Assembly (NCBI RefSeq): GCF_037543845.1
Contig: NZ_JBBIFX010000004.1
Coordinates: 1 to 64,000, forward strand
DNA length: 64,000 nucleotides
Source: Gymnodinialimonas ulvae
GTDB taxonomy: Bacteria; Pseudomonadota; Alphaproteobacteria; Rhodobacterales; Rhodobacteraceae
Direction of reading: 5' to 3'
Shown here piece after piece: positions 34,389 to 45,200 of the stretch (the stretch's first letter is position 1; every line of letters begins with the position of its first letter). The notes under the pieces are model-generated. The model did not search any database. It was not told the DNA's origin and saw nothing but the letters and a program-made list of their open reading frames with translations. The position numbers and the translations under genes were made by a program.

Positions 34389-35051
34389 TCAATGTGCGAG
34401 CGCTGACCAGATCCCGAACAGGCCCACCAGAACAAGGCTGAGCGCCCAGACCAGATCAAGGTTGAACCAGGTCTTCGACAGGAATTTCAACCCCAGCCAA
34501 AAATAGATGAACGCCGCGATCACCGCACCCGCCGCCGTCATCGCCAAAGTGTGCAGCGCCGCGACCGTCACCGCGATGCCCAGATCGCTGCGCATCAGGG
34601 CCTGCGCCGCCAGATGCCCGGTATCATCGGGCGCGATCGCGCAGATCCCAAGGTAGATCGGCACCAGCATCAGACCCGCCCCATGGGCCAGCGCCGCGAG
34701 AAACGACCACAAAGCCAACCGCGCCGGATGCACCCGCGCAAGAAATCGCGGGTGGCGACGGTTGATCATCAGATAGATCCCCATCGCCACCACGATCACG
34801 CCCGCGCCGATGCGGATCTGGTCCTCGTATTCGACCAGCACGATCATCAGCGAAAACGGCAAAAGGATCGCCAGCATCGACGCGAAATGCCCAAGCGCCA
34901 AAAGCCCCAGCGCCTTGGGAAGGGCCGAGGCCTTGCGCTCCATCAAGGCGGCGGACACCGCCAGCGGCCACCCCATCCCGGGGTTCAACCCGTGATAGAG
35001 TCCCGAGGCGATGACGGCCCACCAAAGGGCCGCCGCGGAGAGATCTTCCAT
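34389..35051 (-). CDS. Integral membrane protein next to mtoX
   Basis: A 220-residue protein with about six hydrophobic helices: ASGLYHGLNPGMGWPLAVSAAL, ALGLLALGHFASMLAILLPFSLMIVLV, LALWSFLAALAHGAGLMLVPIYLG, AAGAVIAAFIYFWLGLKFL. Histidines within predicted helices (YHGLNPG, GHFAS, AHGAG, ALHTLAM) recall metal or HupE/TauE-like transporters, but I do not recognise the family with certainty. It lies six bases downstream of mtoX and is probably co-transcribed, so a link to copper supply or to the products of methanethiol oxidation is possible. Confidence 0.65.
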   Translation of the reverse strand: MEDLSAAALWWAVIASGLYHGLNPGMGWPLAVSAALMERKASALPKALGLLALGHFASMLAILLPFSLMIVLVEYEDQIRIGAGVIVVAMGIYLMINRRHPRFLARVHPARLALWSFLAALAHGAGLMLVPIYLGICAIAPDDTGHLAAQALMRSDLGIAVTVAALHTLAMTAAGAVIAAFIYFWLGLKFLSKTWFNLDLVWALSLVLVGLFGIWSALAH

Positions 35052-35057
35052 CTCCCG

Positions 35058-36455
35058 TCAGACGTTGGGGTAGCAGAAGCTGTCGGTCGAACAATCCCCG
35101 CCCTCAAGGCGGATCTGGTGCGCGCGATAGCCCTTGGGGAAGTCGATGTAGAAGTCCTCCGCAAGACGGAAGCCCTTCTCATCATTGTGGGCCATGACCA
35201 TCTGCCCGCCTTCGTCGTTGGGGTAGAACTGATCATCCCATGTCGAATAAAGCGAGTTGGTCCAATAGACCCGCTTGCCGTCGCGGCTTACCTCGACCAT
35301 CTGCGGGCCATAGACGAACGGCTTGCCGTTGGGATGCGTCGCCCCCTTGGCGATGCCGCCCACCTCAACCTTGCCCACAAGCTTGGGGTTCATCGGGTCC
35401 GACACATCGTATTGATGCATCTCGCCCAAGCCCCAGCAGGCCACATAGAGGTACTTGTCATCAAGGCTCAGGTCGATGTCGGTGACCAGCGGCGGCACCG
35501 CCTCGAACCCCTGCAACAACGGCGGCAGGTTCTCCGGCTTTTCGGGCCGCGGGTCGATGGTGATGACCTTCTTGGCCTGCCATGTCCCGTCCTCGCCGCG
35601 CCACCACGTGAAGATCGCGCCCTGCAGGTTGGTCGTATCCACCACCACGCCGCAGAAGCCGTAGGATTTCGTCGGATCATGGGCGGGCCGGATTTCCAGC
35701 GCCATCTGGTAATTCTCGCCGAAGTCGATGGTCTGGATATTCTTCCGCGCGCGCAGGTCCCAGAAATGGATCTTGTGGCCGTATTTGTTCGACAGCAGAT
35801 CTTCGGGCACTACGCCGTTCTCGAATTGCGGTGGCAGACCCCATTCCGACGAGACCATGTAGTCCTGCGGCAGGTTCCACCAGAAATCGTAATGCTTGTC
35901 CTGCTCGCCCCGGTCCATCTCGTAGCGACCGATCACCTCGAACGTCTCGCAATCCATGATGAAGATGCCCGGAGGCCCGTCAGTGCCATCCTCGCCGCCG
36001 CCGCCAAGGGTGCTCACGTAAATCCCTTCGGGGCCGCAATGGATCGTGTGCGGGCGCGAATATCCGGTCTTGGCGAAAATCTCTTCCGGCTCGATGATCT
36101 TGTGGATCTTGGCCTCACGCGGCTCTTTCACGTCGATCACATACACCCGGCTCGACCGGATGCCCGGCACGATCAGATAGCGGCGCTCCAGAAACGCATG
36201 CCCCGTCAGCGGCGACAGCGACGAGGAACACGCGTTCCAGCCGAAGTGGTGAAACTCGTCGCCCTTGTTGGGCACGATCACCTGATGGACAATCTCGCCA
36301 TAGGTTTTGGATTTCGGGTCAAGGTCGACTACCGCGATGCCATCGGATTGCGCGCCATCCGGGCTCAGCATCACGGTAAAGCCATAGGTTTCGACCGGGG
36401 CTTCCATCGCAAGCTTTGCCGATGCGTGGAACGTGGGGTCTGGTCTCAGGTTCAT
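35058..36455 (-). CDS. mtoX: Methanethiol oxidase (selenium-binding protein SBP56 family)
   Basis: A 465-residue beta-propeller-like protein of the SBP56 family. Bacterial members are copper-dependent methanethiol oxidases that turn CH3SH into formaldehyde, H2S and H2O2. Conserved blocks: DEFHHFGWNACSSS (with C76, the selenium-binding Cys position of SBP56), SRPHTIHCGPEGIYVS, HYDFWWNLPQDYMVSSEWG, FWDLRARKNIQTIDFG, and the C-terminal CSTDSFCYPNV. ATG 36455 follows a GGGAGGACAAC ribosome binding site. No signal peptide is visible from this start. Methanethiol arises from DMSP demethylation in roseobacters, which fits the lineage. Confidence 0.9.
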   Translation of the reverse strand: MNLRPDPTFHASAKLAMEAPVETYGFTVMLSPDGAQSDGIAVVDLDPKSKTYGEIVHQVIVPNKGDEFHHFGWNACSSSLSPLTGHAFLERRYLIVPGIRSSRVYVIDVKEPREAKIHKIIEPEEIFAKTGYSRPHTIHCGPEGIYVSTLGGGGEDGTDGPPGIFIMDCETFEVIGRYEMDRGEQDKHYDFWWNLPQDYMVSSEWGLPPQFENGVVPEDLLSNKYGHKIHFWDLRARKNIQTIDFGENYQMALEIRPAHDPTKSYGFCGVVVDTTNLQGAIFTWWRGEDGTWQAKKVITIDPRPEKPENLPPLLQGFEAVPPLVTDIDLSLDDKYLYVACWGLGEMHQYDVSDPMNPKLVGKVEVGGIAKGATHPNGKPFVYGPQMVEVSRDGKRVYWTNSLYSTWDDQFYPNDEGGQMVMAHNDEKGFRLAEDFYIDFPKGYRAHQIRLEGGDCSTDSFCYPNV

Positions 36456-36772
36456 GTTGTCCTCCCGTTTGGTGAAGCGAAATCCTCTTGGCCGGGACTT
36501 TGCATCGCTTGATCGCAGCGCCTCCATCGCGGCCCGGCGCTTCGTCCGGTCCGCGCACTGCATCTTCGTCAAATGTCTGACAATTGGAACGCTGCCGCAG
36601 AATCACGGATCTGCAAAGCCTTTTCTGCGTCTTCCCGCGCAAATCCGCCGATCGGTCCTGCGCAAAACCTGCACGCTTTGCCCTTGGTCCCTGCACGGGC
36701 TGCGCGCACATCCTGCATCGGCTGCCGCCATCTTGCCTGCAACCAAACATGCCCAAGCAGCGGAGTTACACC
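36456..36772. other. Divergent promoter region between mtoX and DUF4173 gene
   Basis: A 317-base region without a gene. A small dyad TGTCTGACA (36574-36582) within AAATGTCTGACAATT stands out as the only AT-rich, symmetrical site and might be an operator. CGGAGTTACACC precedes the right-hand start. The mtoX promoter is probably in the left half. Confidence 0.3.
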
Positions 36773-38290
36773 ATGAGCGGACCCTTGATCATTCGCGGCC
36801 TTCCCGACCGCCTCAAGCACGACGGCTGGTGGCTGATTGATGCGCCCAACCCCAAGGCCACGACCCAACATCCCGCGCCGGGCCTGGGCGCGCGGATCAC
36901 CGATCGCAAAGCGGCGATCCTGGCGCTTCTGATCCTGATCGCGCTGGCCGATGTCAGCTTCTGGGGCCAGACCCCCGGCCTGTCGGTGGCGCTGTTCTGC
37001 ATGGGGCTTTCCGCCGCCATGCTGGCGTGCAAACCCGAAAAGGCCAGCCGCCGCGAATGGGCCATGGCGATGGGGTTCGCGCTGGCCTGCAACCTCCCGA
37101 TGCTCGAACAGGTGCAGCCCCTCTCCTTCGCCTTCAGCCTCGGGGGCATCGTCGCCCTTCTGGCCTGGATCGCGCAAGGCCCCCTCTTGCGCTGGAGCGA
37201 GGCATTGACCCCGTTCTTTCGGGCCTCGACCGATGGGCTGGCGCTTCTGCCGCGCCGCGTCGTGGCCAACGCGCGCACCCAAAAGGGCAACGCCGATTGG
37301 TCGGCCCTTGCCCGCAGCTACCTGATGCCGGTATCCATCGCGCTGATCTTCGTGGCGCTCTTTGCCATCGCCAACCCGCTGCTGGAACGCGCGCTGTCCA
37401 ACGCGACGGATCTTGGCGCTCTACGCGGTGACAGCATCTGGCGCGTCCTGTTCTGGGCGGGCCTCGCGTGCATCCTGTGGCCCTACCTCAACACCCTCGC
37501 CCTGCGGCGCGACGCAGCCTTCCCCACAAGCCTTCCCGTGGGCGATCTGTCGGCCGGCTATCTCAACCCGCACTCCGTGCGCGTGTCGCTGATCGTGTTC
37601 AACGCGATTTTCGCGATCCAGACCCTGTCGGACCTCACGATCCTGACCGGCGGCGTCGCCCTGCCCGAGGGGATGACCTACGCGCAATATGCCCATCGCG
37701 GGGCCTATCCGCTTCTGGTGACGGCCCTTCTGGCGGGCGTGTTTGCCGCCGTGACGCATCGCATGGTGGCGCAGGACGCGCACCTGCGCTGGCTCGTCTA
37801 CGCCTGGCTTGGCCAGACGCTGGTGCTGGTGTGCACCGCCGCGTTCCGGCTGCACCTCTATGTGCAGGCCTACGCCCTGACACACCTGCGCCTTGCGGCC
37901 TTCATCTGGATGGCTCTGATTGCGGCCGGCCTGATCCTCGTGGTGTTCCAGATCGCCCGCGCCCATCCCCTGGGCTGGCTGCTGCGCCGCAATGCCGTCC
38001 TGGCGCTGGCCACGCTGTACCTGTGCGGCTTCGTGAACTTCACCCATATCATCGCGTACCATAACCTCTCCGCCGACATCCCCATCGACCGGCTGGACCT
38101 GACCTATCTCTGCGGCCTCGGCGAACAGGTGATCCCCGCGATGTGGGACCACGGCCCGATCCATGACGATGTGATGTGCGGCGTCCATGGCCGCCCGAGC
38201 ATCGCCTTCGACGATATCGACACCTGGCAGGAATGGGGCTTTCGCCGCTGGCGTCTTGAACGATACCTTGCCACCTACCACGACCTTTGA
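36773..38290 (+). CDS. DUF4173 integral membrane protein
   Basis: A 505-residue protein with at least ten hydrophobic segments and the DUF4173 core (FNAIFAIQTLSDLTIL, YAQYAHRGAYPLLVTALLAG, AFRLHLYVQAYALTHLRLAAFIWM, NLSADIPIDRLDLTYLCGLGEQVIPAM). The function of the family is unknown. ATG 36773 follows GGAGTTACACC; the same frame is open to 36584 but without character. Only 12 bases separate it from the response regulator, so the three genes 36773-40524 likely form one operon. Confidence 0.82.
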   Translation: MSGPLIIRGLPDRLKHDGWWLIDAPNPKATTQHPAPGLGARITDRKAAILALLILIALADVSFWGQTPGLSVALFCMGLSAAMLACKPEKASRREWAMAMGFALACNLPMLEQVQPLSFAFSLGGIVALLAWIAQGPLLRWSEALTPFFRASTDGLALLPRRVVANARTQKGNADWSALARSYLMPVSIALIFVALFAIANPLLERALSNATDLGALRGDSIWRVLFWAGLACILWPYLNTLALRRDAAFPTSLPVGDLSAGYLNPHSVRVSLIVFNAIFAIQTLSDLTILTGGVALPEGMTYAQYAHRGAYPLLVTALLAGVFAAVTHRMVAQDAHLRWLVYAWLGQTLVLVCTAAFRLHLYVQAYALTHLRLAAFIWMALIAAGLILVVFQIARAHPLGWLLRRNAVLALATLYLCGFVNFTHIIAYHNLSADIPIDRLDLTYLCGLGEQVIPAMWDHGPIHDDVMCGVHGRPSIAFDDIDTWQEWGFRRWRLERYLATYHDL

Positions 38291-38302
38291 AAGCGCTCCG
38301 CG

Positions 38303-38992
38303 ATGCCCGCCACCCTTCTGATCGTCGATGACGATCCCAACATCCGCGACGTGATAGGCTTCGCCGTCGAGGCAGCGGGCTATCACAGCGATTTCGCCGC
38401 CGATGGCGCGGCCGGTCTCGCCAAGGCGCAAACCGGGCAGGCCGATCTGGTGATCCTCGACATCGGCCTGCCTGAGATGGACGGCTTCGATCTGTGCAAG
38501 GAGCTGCGCAAGACATCGGACGTGCCGATCCTGTTCCTGACCGCGCGCGATGATGAGATCGACCGCATCCTCGGCATGGAAATCGGCGGCGACGACTACG
38601 TCACCAAACCGTTCTCGCCGCGCGAGTTGGTCGCGCGCATCAAGGCCATCCTCAAACGCGCCAACGGGCGCACGGCCCCGGCAGAGGCACTGTCCCACGG
38701 GGCGCTTGCGCTCGACCCCGAGCGGCACCTGTGCACTTTCGCGGGCCAGGACGTAGCCCTGACGCAATCGGAATTCTCTCTGCTCGAAGCGTTGCTGTCC
38801 AACCCCGACAAGATCACCCGCCGCGCGGCCCTCGTCGATGCGGTCTATGGCAACAACATTCATGTCTCCGACCGCACCATCGACAGCCATATCCGCAACA
38901 TCCGCCGCAAATTGTCCGACGCGGGCTGCGCCGAGAGCATCGCGACCGTGCATGGCGTCGGCCTGAGGATGGGTCCGTGTCGGCCCGTGTGA
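38303..38992 (+). CDS. OmpR/PhoB-family response regulator (CreB-like)
   Basis: A 229-residue two-component regulator. Receiver domain 1-120 with acidic pocket (VDDD, residues 8-11), phospho-acceptor D53 (VILDIGLPEMDG), T in FLTARDD and K in VTKPFSP. The C-terminal winged helix (about 130-225: HLCTFAGQDVALTQSEFSLLEALL; DRTIDSHIRNIRRKL) binds DNA. Followed directly by its histidine kinase with a GTGA overlap. The pair resembles CreBC, which respond to carbon metabolism or envelope signals. Confidence 0.92.
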   Translation: MPATLLIVDDDPNIRDVIGFAVEAAGYHSDFAADGAAGLAKAQTGQADLVILDIGLPEMDGFDLCKELRKTSDVPILFLTARDDEIDRILGMEIGGDDYVTKPFSPRELVARIKAILKRANGRTAPAEALSHGALALDPERHLCTFAGQDVALTQSEFSLLEALLSNPDKITRRAALVDAVYGNNIHVSDRTIDSHIRNIRRKLSDAGCAESIATVHGVGLRMGPCRPV

Positions 38993-40524
38993 GCCCGAAA
39001 ACCTCCGCGCGCCGCCGGTGGCGGCCGGGCCTCGGCGGCGTGATCCTTGCGGTGCTGGTGCTGGTGCTGTGCCTGCCGTTCGCGGGGCTCACCCTGTTCC
39101 GCTTCTATGCCAACCAGCTTGTGCAACAGACCGAGGAAAGCCTGCTGATGCAGGCCGCCGTCCTGACCGCCACCTACGAAGAGCTCTACCGTTTCGCCGC
39201 CGACCTGCCGCCGCCCGACCTTCCCGCCGGGGAAATCCGCACCTATCGCCCGCTGTTTCCCGCCGTCACCGTGAACCCGCAAACGATCCTCGGACCCCGG
39301 CCCGACGGGCGCCCCGCCACGGAGCCTGTGCAGGAACCATACCGCGAAATCGCGCCCTACCTGTCGCACATCGCCGTTGCCGCGCAGGAACAGACTTTGG
39401 CCGGGTATCGCTTCCTCGACCGGTTCGGCACCGTCATCGCGGGCTCGGCGGAAACCGGTGCCTATCTGGGCCATGTGCAAGAGGTCGCCCTCGCGCTGAA
39501 CGGCGACACCGTATCCGTCCCGCGCCGCCGCATCCGCTCCACCGCCGAGCCGCTGATCTACCGCACCAGCCAGGGCACGCGTGTGCGCATTTTCGTGGCG
39601 ATGCCGGTGATGGTGGGTGAGGACATCGTCGGTGTCGTCTACCTCAACCGCACGCCCAACCACATCTTCCGGTTCCTCTATACCGAACGCCTGAACCTGT
39701 TCAGCGCGCTGGTCTTCGTGCTGCTGTCGACCGGGTTGATCGGCTATCTCTTCTGGCGTTTCGTCTCGCGTCCGATCAAATCGCTGGCCGCGCGGACCGA
39801 AACCTTTGGCGCATCCGATGCCCGCTGGAAGCCGCTTGACCATTACGGCACCCGCGAAATCGAAACGCTCGCCCAAAGCTTCGGCACCATGGCCAACCGG
39901 TTACAGGACCAGCAGACCATGCTGAAGACCTACACCGCCCATGTCAGCCACGAAATGAAATCGCCACTGACCGCAATCAAGGGCGCGGTCGAGTTGCTGC
40001 AAGACACCACGATGCCACCCGACGCCCAAGCCAAATTCCTGCACAACATCGCCCGCGACGCGGACCGGATGGAGCACCTTCTGGCGCGGATGCGGGAATA
40101 TTCCGCCGTGGGGCAGCTTGCCTCGGACGGGACCAGCGATCTTGCAAGTGTGATGGACAATGTCGCCGCCCATTTCCCCACCCTCGACATTGCCGCAACC
40201 GGCGCCCCCCGGACGGTTCCCTTGTCGGCAGAGGCGTTGTCGATTGTCCTGCGTCACCTGATCGAAAACGCGGAAAGCCACGGCGCTACCGAGGTGCGCC
40301 TCACGCCCACCCGCACCGGCTTCACGTTGCGCGACAATGGCTCCGGCATCAGCCCCGGCAACCGAGACCGGGTGTTCGAGCCGTTCTTCACCTCGCGCCG
40401 CACCGAAGGCGGCACCGGCATGGGCCTGTCCATCGTGCGCTCGGTTCTGGCGCAGGCCGACGGCGAGATTACGTTGGAAGACACCGCAAGCGGCACCACC
40501 TTTCGCATCCGTTTCCCCGGCTGA
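38989..40524 (+). CDS. Sensor histidine kinase (CreC-like)
   Basis: About 511 residues from GTG 38989, which overlaps the response-regulator stop (GTGA); GTG 38977 is an alternative. Helix 1 (about 15-38) and helix 2 (about 232-258) bound a periplasmic sensor of about 190 residues; a HAMP domain follows (FVSRPIKSLAARTETFG), then HisKA (HVSHEMKSPLTAIKGAVELL, phosphorylated His) and HATPase_c (LRHLIENAESHGA; LRDNGSGISPGN; TGMGLSIVRSVL). The sensory domain is CreC/CHASE-like but ligand is unknown. Confidence 0.9.
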   Translation: MSPKTSARRRWRPGLGGVILAVLVLVLCLPFAGLTLFRFYANQLVQQTEESLLMQAAVLTATYEELYRFAADLPPPDLPAGEIRTYRPLFPAVTVNPQTILGPRPDGRPATEPVQEPYREIAPYLSHIAVAAQEQTLAGYRFLDRFGTVIAGSAETGAYLGHVQEVALALNGDTVSVPRRRIRSTAEPLIYRTSQGTRVRIFVAMPVMVGEDIVGVVYLNRTPNHIFRFLYTERLNLFSALVFVLLSTGLIGYLFWRFVSRPIKSLAARTETFGASDARWKPLDHYGTREIETLAQSFGTMANRLQDQQTMLKTYTAHVSHEMKSPLTAIKGAVELLQDTTMPPDAQAKFLHNIARDADRMEHLLARMREYSAVGQLASDGTSDLASVMDNVAAHFPTLDIAATGAPRTVPLSAEALSIVLRHLIENAESHGATEVRLTPTRTGFTLRDNGSGISPGNRDRVFEPFFTSRRTEGGTGMGLSIVRSVLAQADGEITLEDTASGTTFRIRFPG

Positions 40525-40591
40525 GCCCCCCGGGCTTGCAGCAGCCCCCATTCCCCTGCACATCTTTTGGCGAAGCATTGCAGAGGCCAAC

Positions 40592-41692
40592 ATGACAGAT
40601 CATCCCAAGACCATGCGCGCTGTTGTTCTCAAGCGTCACGGCGGCTTTGACGCGCTGGAGTACGAACCGCACTGGCCCGTCCCCACGCCTGGCCCCGAAC
40701 AGGTTCTGATCCAGGTGCGGGCGACCGGCATGAACAACACCGACGTGAACACGCGGGCGGGCTGGTATTCGAAATCCGTGACCGAGGCCACGACCGGCAG
40801 CGCCTATGACACGTTGGACGGCGCGGCCGACAACACCTGGGGCGGCGCGGGCATCGCCTTTCCGCGAATTCAGGGGGCCGATGTCTGCGGCATGGTGGTC
40901 GGCGCAGGCGCGCGGGCCGACCAAAGCCTGATCGGCAAACGGGTGATTGCCGACAATTGGCTGCGCGATTGGGATGATCCCCTGAACATGCACAAGACCG
41001 GCTATTTTGGGTCCGAGGCGGACGGCGGCTTCGCCGAATACACCGTGATCGACCACCGCAATGTCGCCGCCATTGACACGCCGCTGAGCGACGCGGAACT
41101 GGCAACGTTCTCCTGCTCCTACGCCACGGCGGAGGGAATGTTGGACAAGGCCGGTGTCGGGGCGTCGGACGTGGTGCTCGTGACCGGGGCCTCGGGCGGG
41201 GTTGGTGGCGCGCTCATTCAGCTGGCCAAGCGGCGCGGCGCGCGCGTGGTGGCGCTGGCCTCGCCCGCCAAACACGCCGATGTCGCCAAATGCGGCCCCG
41301 ACGCGATCCTGCCGCGCGCGCCGGATGACCTCAAAGCGGCGCTGCACAAGGCCATCGGGCGCGAGAGCGTTACCGTTGTCGCCGATATCGTGGCGGGGGA
41401 ATACTTCGCGACCCTCATCGACGCGCTCGATCGCGGCGGGCGCTACGTGACCTCCGGCGCCATAGCCGGGCCGATCGTGAGCCTCGATGTGCGCACTCTC
41501 TACCTGATGGATCTGACGTTTTACGGCTCGACGGTGAACCCGCCCGAGACGTTCCGCAACCTCGTGCGCCATATCGAAGCCGGAGAAGTCAAACCGATGC
41601 TCGCCGCCACCTATGCGCTGGAGGATTTCAAGGCCGGGCAGCAGGCCTTCATCGACAAGGTCCATACCGGCAACATCGTGGTCGTGATGTAG
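40592..41692 (+). CDS. Zinc-independent alcohol dehydrogenase / quinone oxidoreductase family
   Basis: A 366-residue MDR-superfamily enzyme. The N-terminal GroES-like domain (MRAVVLKRHGGFDALEYEPH; GMNNTDVNTRAGWYS) and the Rossmann domain with VLVTGASGGVGGALIQLAKRRGARVVAL for NADPH are clear. Catalytic zinc ligands are not evident, so it probably belongs with quinone oxidoreductases or enoyl reductases. ATG 40592 is where family character starts. Single gene after the two-component operon. Confidence 0.82.
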   Translation: MTDHPKTMRAVVLKRHGGFDALEYEPHWPVPTPGPEQVLIQVRATGMNNTDVNTRAGWYSKSVTEATTGSAYDTLDGAADNTWGGAGIAFPRIQGADVCGMVVGAGARADQSLIGKRVIADNWLRDWDDPLNMHKTGYFGSEADGGFAEYTVIDHRNVAAIDTPLSDAELATFSCSYATAEGMLDKAGVGASDVVLVTGASGGVGGALIQLAKRRGARVVALASPAKHADVAKCGPDAILPRAPDDLKAALHKAIGRESVTVVADIVAGEYFATLIDALDRGGRYVTSGAIAGPIVSLDVRTLYLMDLTFYGSTVNPPETFRNLVRHIEAGEVKPMLAATYALEDFKAGQQAFIDKVHTGNIVVVM

Positions 41693-42218
41693 GCGGTCTT
41701 GGCGCGGGTGGGACCGGTGTCAAAGCCGCATGTCGCGGCAGCGAAGACTTGAGACAAATCAGGCGCAACAAGCCATGAGTCTTATCTCTTGTTTAACCGG
41801 TCTTCGATAGCGATTGGGCAGACCGTTCGTTCCATCATGTCAGGCAAGCCGTGTAATTCCCCGTGCCGAACCCATTCTTGATTTATGCCGCCGTTCAATC
41901 GGTTGGTTTTGCTTGTGTGTCTTCGAAAGGCCAAGCCCGTTTCTTTGCGGAACGCTCGGCGGTTCTGTTCGGCGGATTTGAGACCGGCGGCATCCTCAAG
42001 AAAATGGGAAATCATGCGCTGCCCCCCGTCCCGATGGTTTCCCGCCATCGCGTCAAAACAGCCGCCCGACATCGAAAACCCAAACCCGCAAGGCGCAACC
42101 TCGCGCCATCACCTCCTGCAGGTGCCCGTGCTGCATGGAATGCCGGTTCGCGCGCCGCGCCAATGCCCGTGCATGGACGTCGTGCAACAGACCTTTATCG
42201 CCGTGTGGAGGATCATAG
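41693..42218. other. Long intergenic region upstream of the RTX/Hint gene
   Basis: 526 bases without a supportable gene. A 96-codon frame on the minus strand (41782-42072) lacks a ribosome binding site and recognisable domains. The region is less GC-rich than its surroundings. TGGAGGATCATAG just before 42219 is a good ribosome binding site for the RTX gene. Confidence 0.4.
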
Positions 42219-45200
42219 ATGACAACCTACACCGTCACACTTTCCAACTACAACGACGCCTCATTCTGGAGTTCGATTAGCGAATCCGGGCCGGGCAATG
42301 TGTTGGATTTCACGGCGCTTCCGTCCAATTTCGTTATCGCTTTTGAAAGCGCGAACAGCATCATTTGGATATGGGACAACACCGACTGGACTTCCATCGG
42401 AGAGCAGGGTTTCGGCGCAACCTTCAATCTCGGCGCCCCGACACAGCTCGATTATTTTGGTGAGGTCCGGGTCGGCGATGCGCGTGCATACAATCTCGGG
42501 AGCATCGGCGATGACACGCTGTTGTCCGGGGCCGGAAACGACACCATCGTTCTCAGCGGCGGCAACGACCAGATCACCACCGGCGGAGGAAACGACGCCA
42601 TCATGTCCGCCAACTCGAACCAGGGCAACGACACGATCAACGCAGGTTCTGGCAACGACACGATCGAACACAATGCCAACACCGATAGCATTGATGCGGG
42701 GTCCGGCGATGATCGGATCGTAAATGTGCATGTCACGAGCGGCGCTGAGTCCACAGCAATCGACGGTGGTTCCGGTACGGATACCTACGTGTTGGGCGCT
42801 GCTGGGAATTTCACGTCCGCTCACATGGTCAACCTGTCGACTGGCGCAGTGACGTACGGTGGCAATTTCCGCGATTCGATCTCGAACATCGAAAACGTCG
42901 AAATCGATGAGAGTGCCGCCGGTGCCCGGGGCGATGACAATGCCAATGCCCTGACCGGCACCGGCAATTTCGGCAACCTTTTCGATGGGCGCGGCGGGGC
43001 AGACACCATTGATGGCGGCGCAGGCAATGACAGTCTTGACGGTGGTCAGGGAACGGACAGCGTCCTTGGGGGCGATGGTGCGGATGACATCACCGGAGAC
43101 GGGATAACTGAAAACATCTCCGATTTCGCCTCGGTCGGAGGGGCCGCGACCAATCTGACGATTACCAACAGTTCTGACGGCCCGATCGAGCTTTGGTGGA
43201 TCGATAGTGCCGGAACACTGACCCGCTATGCCCGGATCGAGGCCGGCGACACATACGTCCAGTCCACCTACGACGCCCACAACTGGTTGCTGCGGGATGA
43301 GGAAGGGTTCCACCTCGAACTGATCCAAGGCGCACCGAACCAGACGGTGAACTATGGCGCTGAAGGGCTGGACGACACGCTGGAAGGCGGTGCCGGAGAT
43401 GATGAAATCCGGGGTATGTTCGGCGACGACCTGATTGATGGCGGCACCGGGACAGACACGCTTTTGGGCGGCGTCGGCAGTGACAGCATCGACGGCGGGA
43501 CTGGTAGCGACAGCATCGAAGGTGGCGCTGGCGACGACAGCCTTTTTGGAGGCCTTGATAACGACACGATCGCGGGCGGCGACGGGGACGACTTTATCGA
43601 GGGTGGCGCTGGCGACGACAGCCTGTCTACAGGGCTTGGTCAGGACACGCTGATCGGCGGCGATGGCAACGATACGCTGACCAACAGCGCAGGCGACGAC
43701 AGCCTTGATGGCGGCTCGGGTGACGACAGCCTGGTGGCCACCGATGGCAACGATACGCTCCGCGGGGGCACCGGCAACGATCGGATGGAGGGCGGCAACG
43801 ATGCCGACACCTTCCTCATCGAAGACAATTTCGGCAATGACACCATCATCGGCGGCGAGGGTGGCACTGACCTTGATACCATCGACGTCTCCGCGCTGAC
43901 CGGCGATGCCACGGTCAGTTTTTCGGGACCAGAGGCGGGGACGCTTTCAAACGGTACGCACACAATCACCTTCACCCAGATCGAGCAGTTCATTCTGCCC
44001 AATGGCGACACCATCAGCTCGGGGCAGGCAGGAGACATCCTGTATATCGGTGACGCGACAAACAACGGCTTTGGCGGGAATGGGGGCGACGATACCCTCG
44101 CAGGGGGCGACGGCAACGATAGTCTCGGCGGCAACGGCGGCGCCGATGTGATCACCGGGGGTGCCGGTGATGATAATATCGGAGGAGGCCGTGACAACGA
44201 CACCATCAGCGGCGGCGACGGTGCGGATGGAATTGGAGGCGATGAAGGCGACGACCTGATCTTTGGCAACGCTGGCGATGATCAGATGGGCGGCGGCGAT
44301 GGAAACGATATCATCTCGGGCGGCGACGGCGCGGATGATGTCGGTGGGGATGGCGGAAACGACCTTGTCTATGGCGACGCAGGCGATGACACTCTCTCGG
44401 GAGGCACCGGCGATGACACTCTCTCGGGCGGCACGGGCAATGACACTTTGGCCGGCGGCGATGGGGATGATGTCTTCACCTATGCGGTGGGCGACGGTGA
44501 CGACACGATCACCGATTTCAACTTCGGAAATTCTGGTGCGCTTGGCGACGGTGATACAACCAACAACGACTTCATCAATCTGTCGCCATTTTATGACAGC
44601 ATGGCCGAGGTCCACGCCGATTTCGATGATGACGGCGTGCTCAACCAGTCCAACGAGGGGGTCGACGGAGCAGACTATTCGGACAATGCGCGGTTTGGCA
44701 TGGACGATAGCCTCACCTTTCAGGGGGCCAATCGCGACAGCTTCACCGCTGACAACACCGGGGTCGTGTGCTTCGCCAGCGGCACAATGATCCTGACCCC
44801 GCAGGGCGAAGTCCCCGTTGAACACTTGAGCGTGGGTGATCTTGTGACGACCTGTGACAATGGTCCGCAGCCAATCGTCTGGATCGGACACCGCAGCCTC
44901 GGGCCGGAAGACCTGGCCGATGCACCACATCTCAAGCCCGTGGAAATCGCGGCTCGTGCCTTTGGCAACGAACGCCCGCTTGTCGTGTCACCCCAGCACG
45001 GCGTCTTGCTAGACCTATACGGCAACGAAAGGTTCATTCGGGCCAACCAGCTTGCAAAGCTCAGAGGCGGAAAGGTTCGTCAGCGCAAGGGCTGCAAACG
45101 TGTCACCTACTGGCACATCCTGTTCGAGCGCCATGAAGTCGTCTTTTCAAACGGTCTGGCCTCGGAAAGCTTCTTCCCGGGCCCGCGCGCTGTTGCAAAC

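Noticed and set aside
34551..36512. Open frame of 653 codons on the plus strand over mtoX
   Set aside because: Antisense to a well-supported gene; composition typical of a GC-bias shadow; no ribosome binding site.
41782..42072. 96-codon frame on the minus strand upstream of the RTX gene
   Set aside because: No ribosome binding site, no recognisable domain and no conserved neighbour; could be real but not supportable from sequence alone.
43352..44269. Repeat-rich stretch as a CRISPR or minisatellite
   Set aside because: The repetition follows the nine-residue RTX protein period in frame and has no constant spacers.
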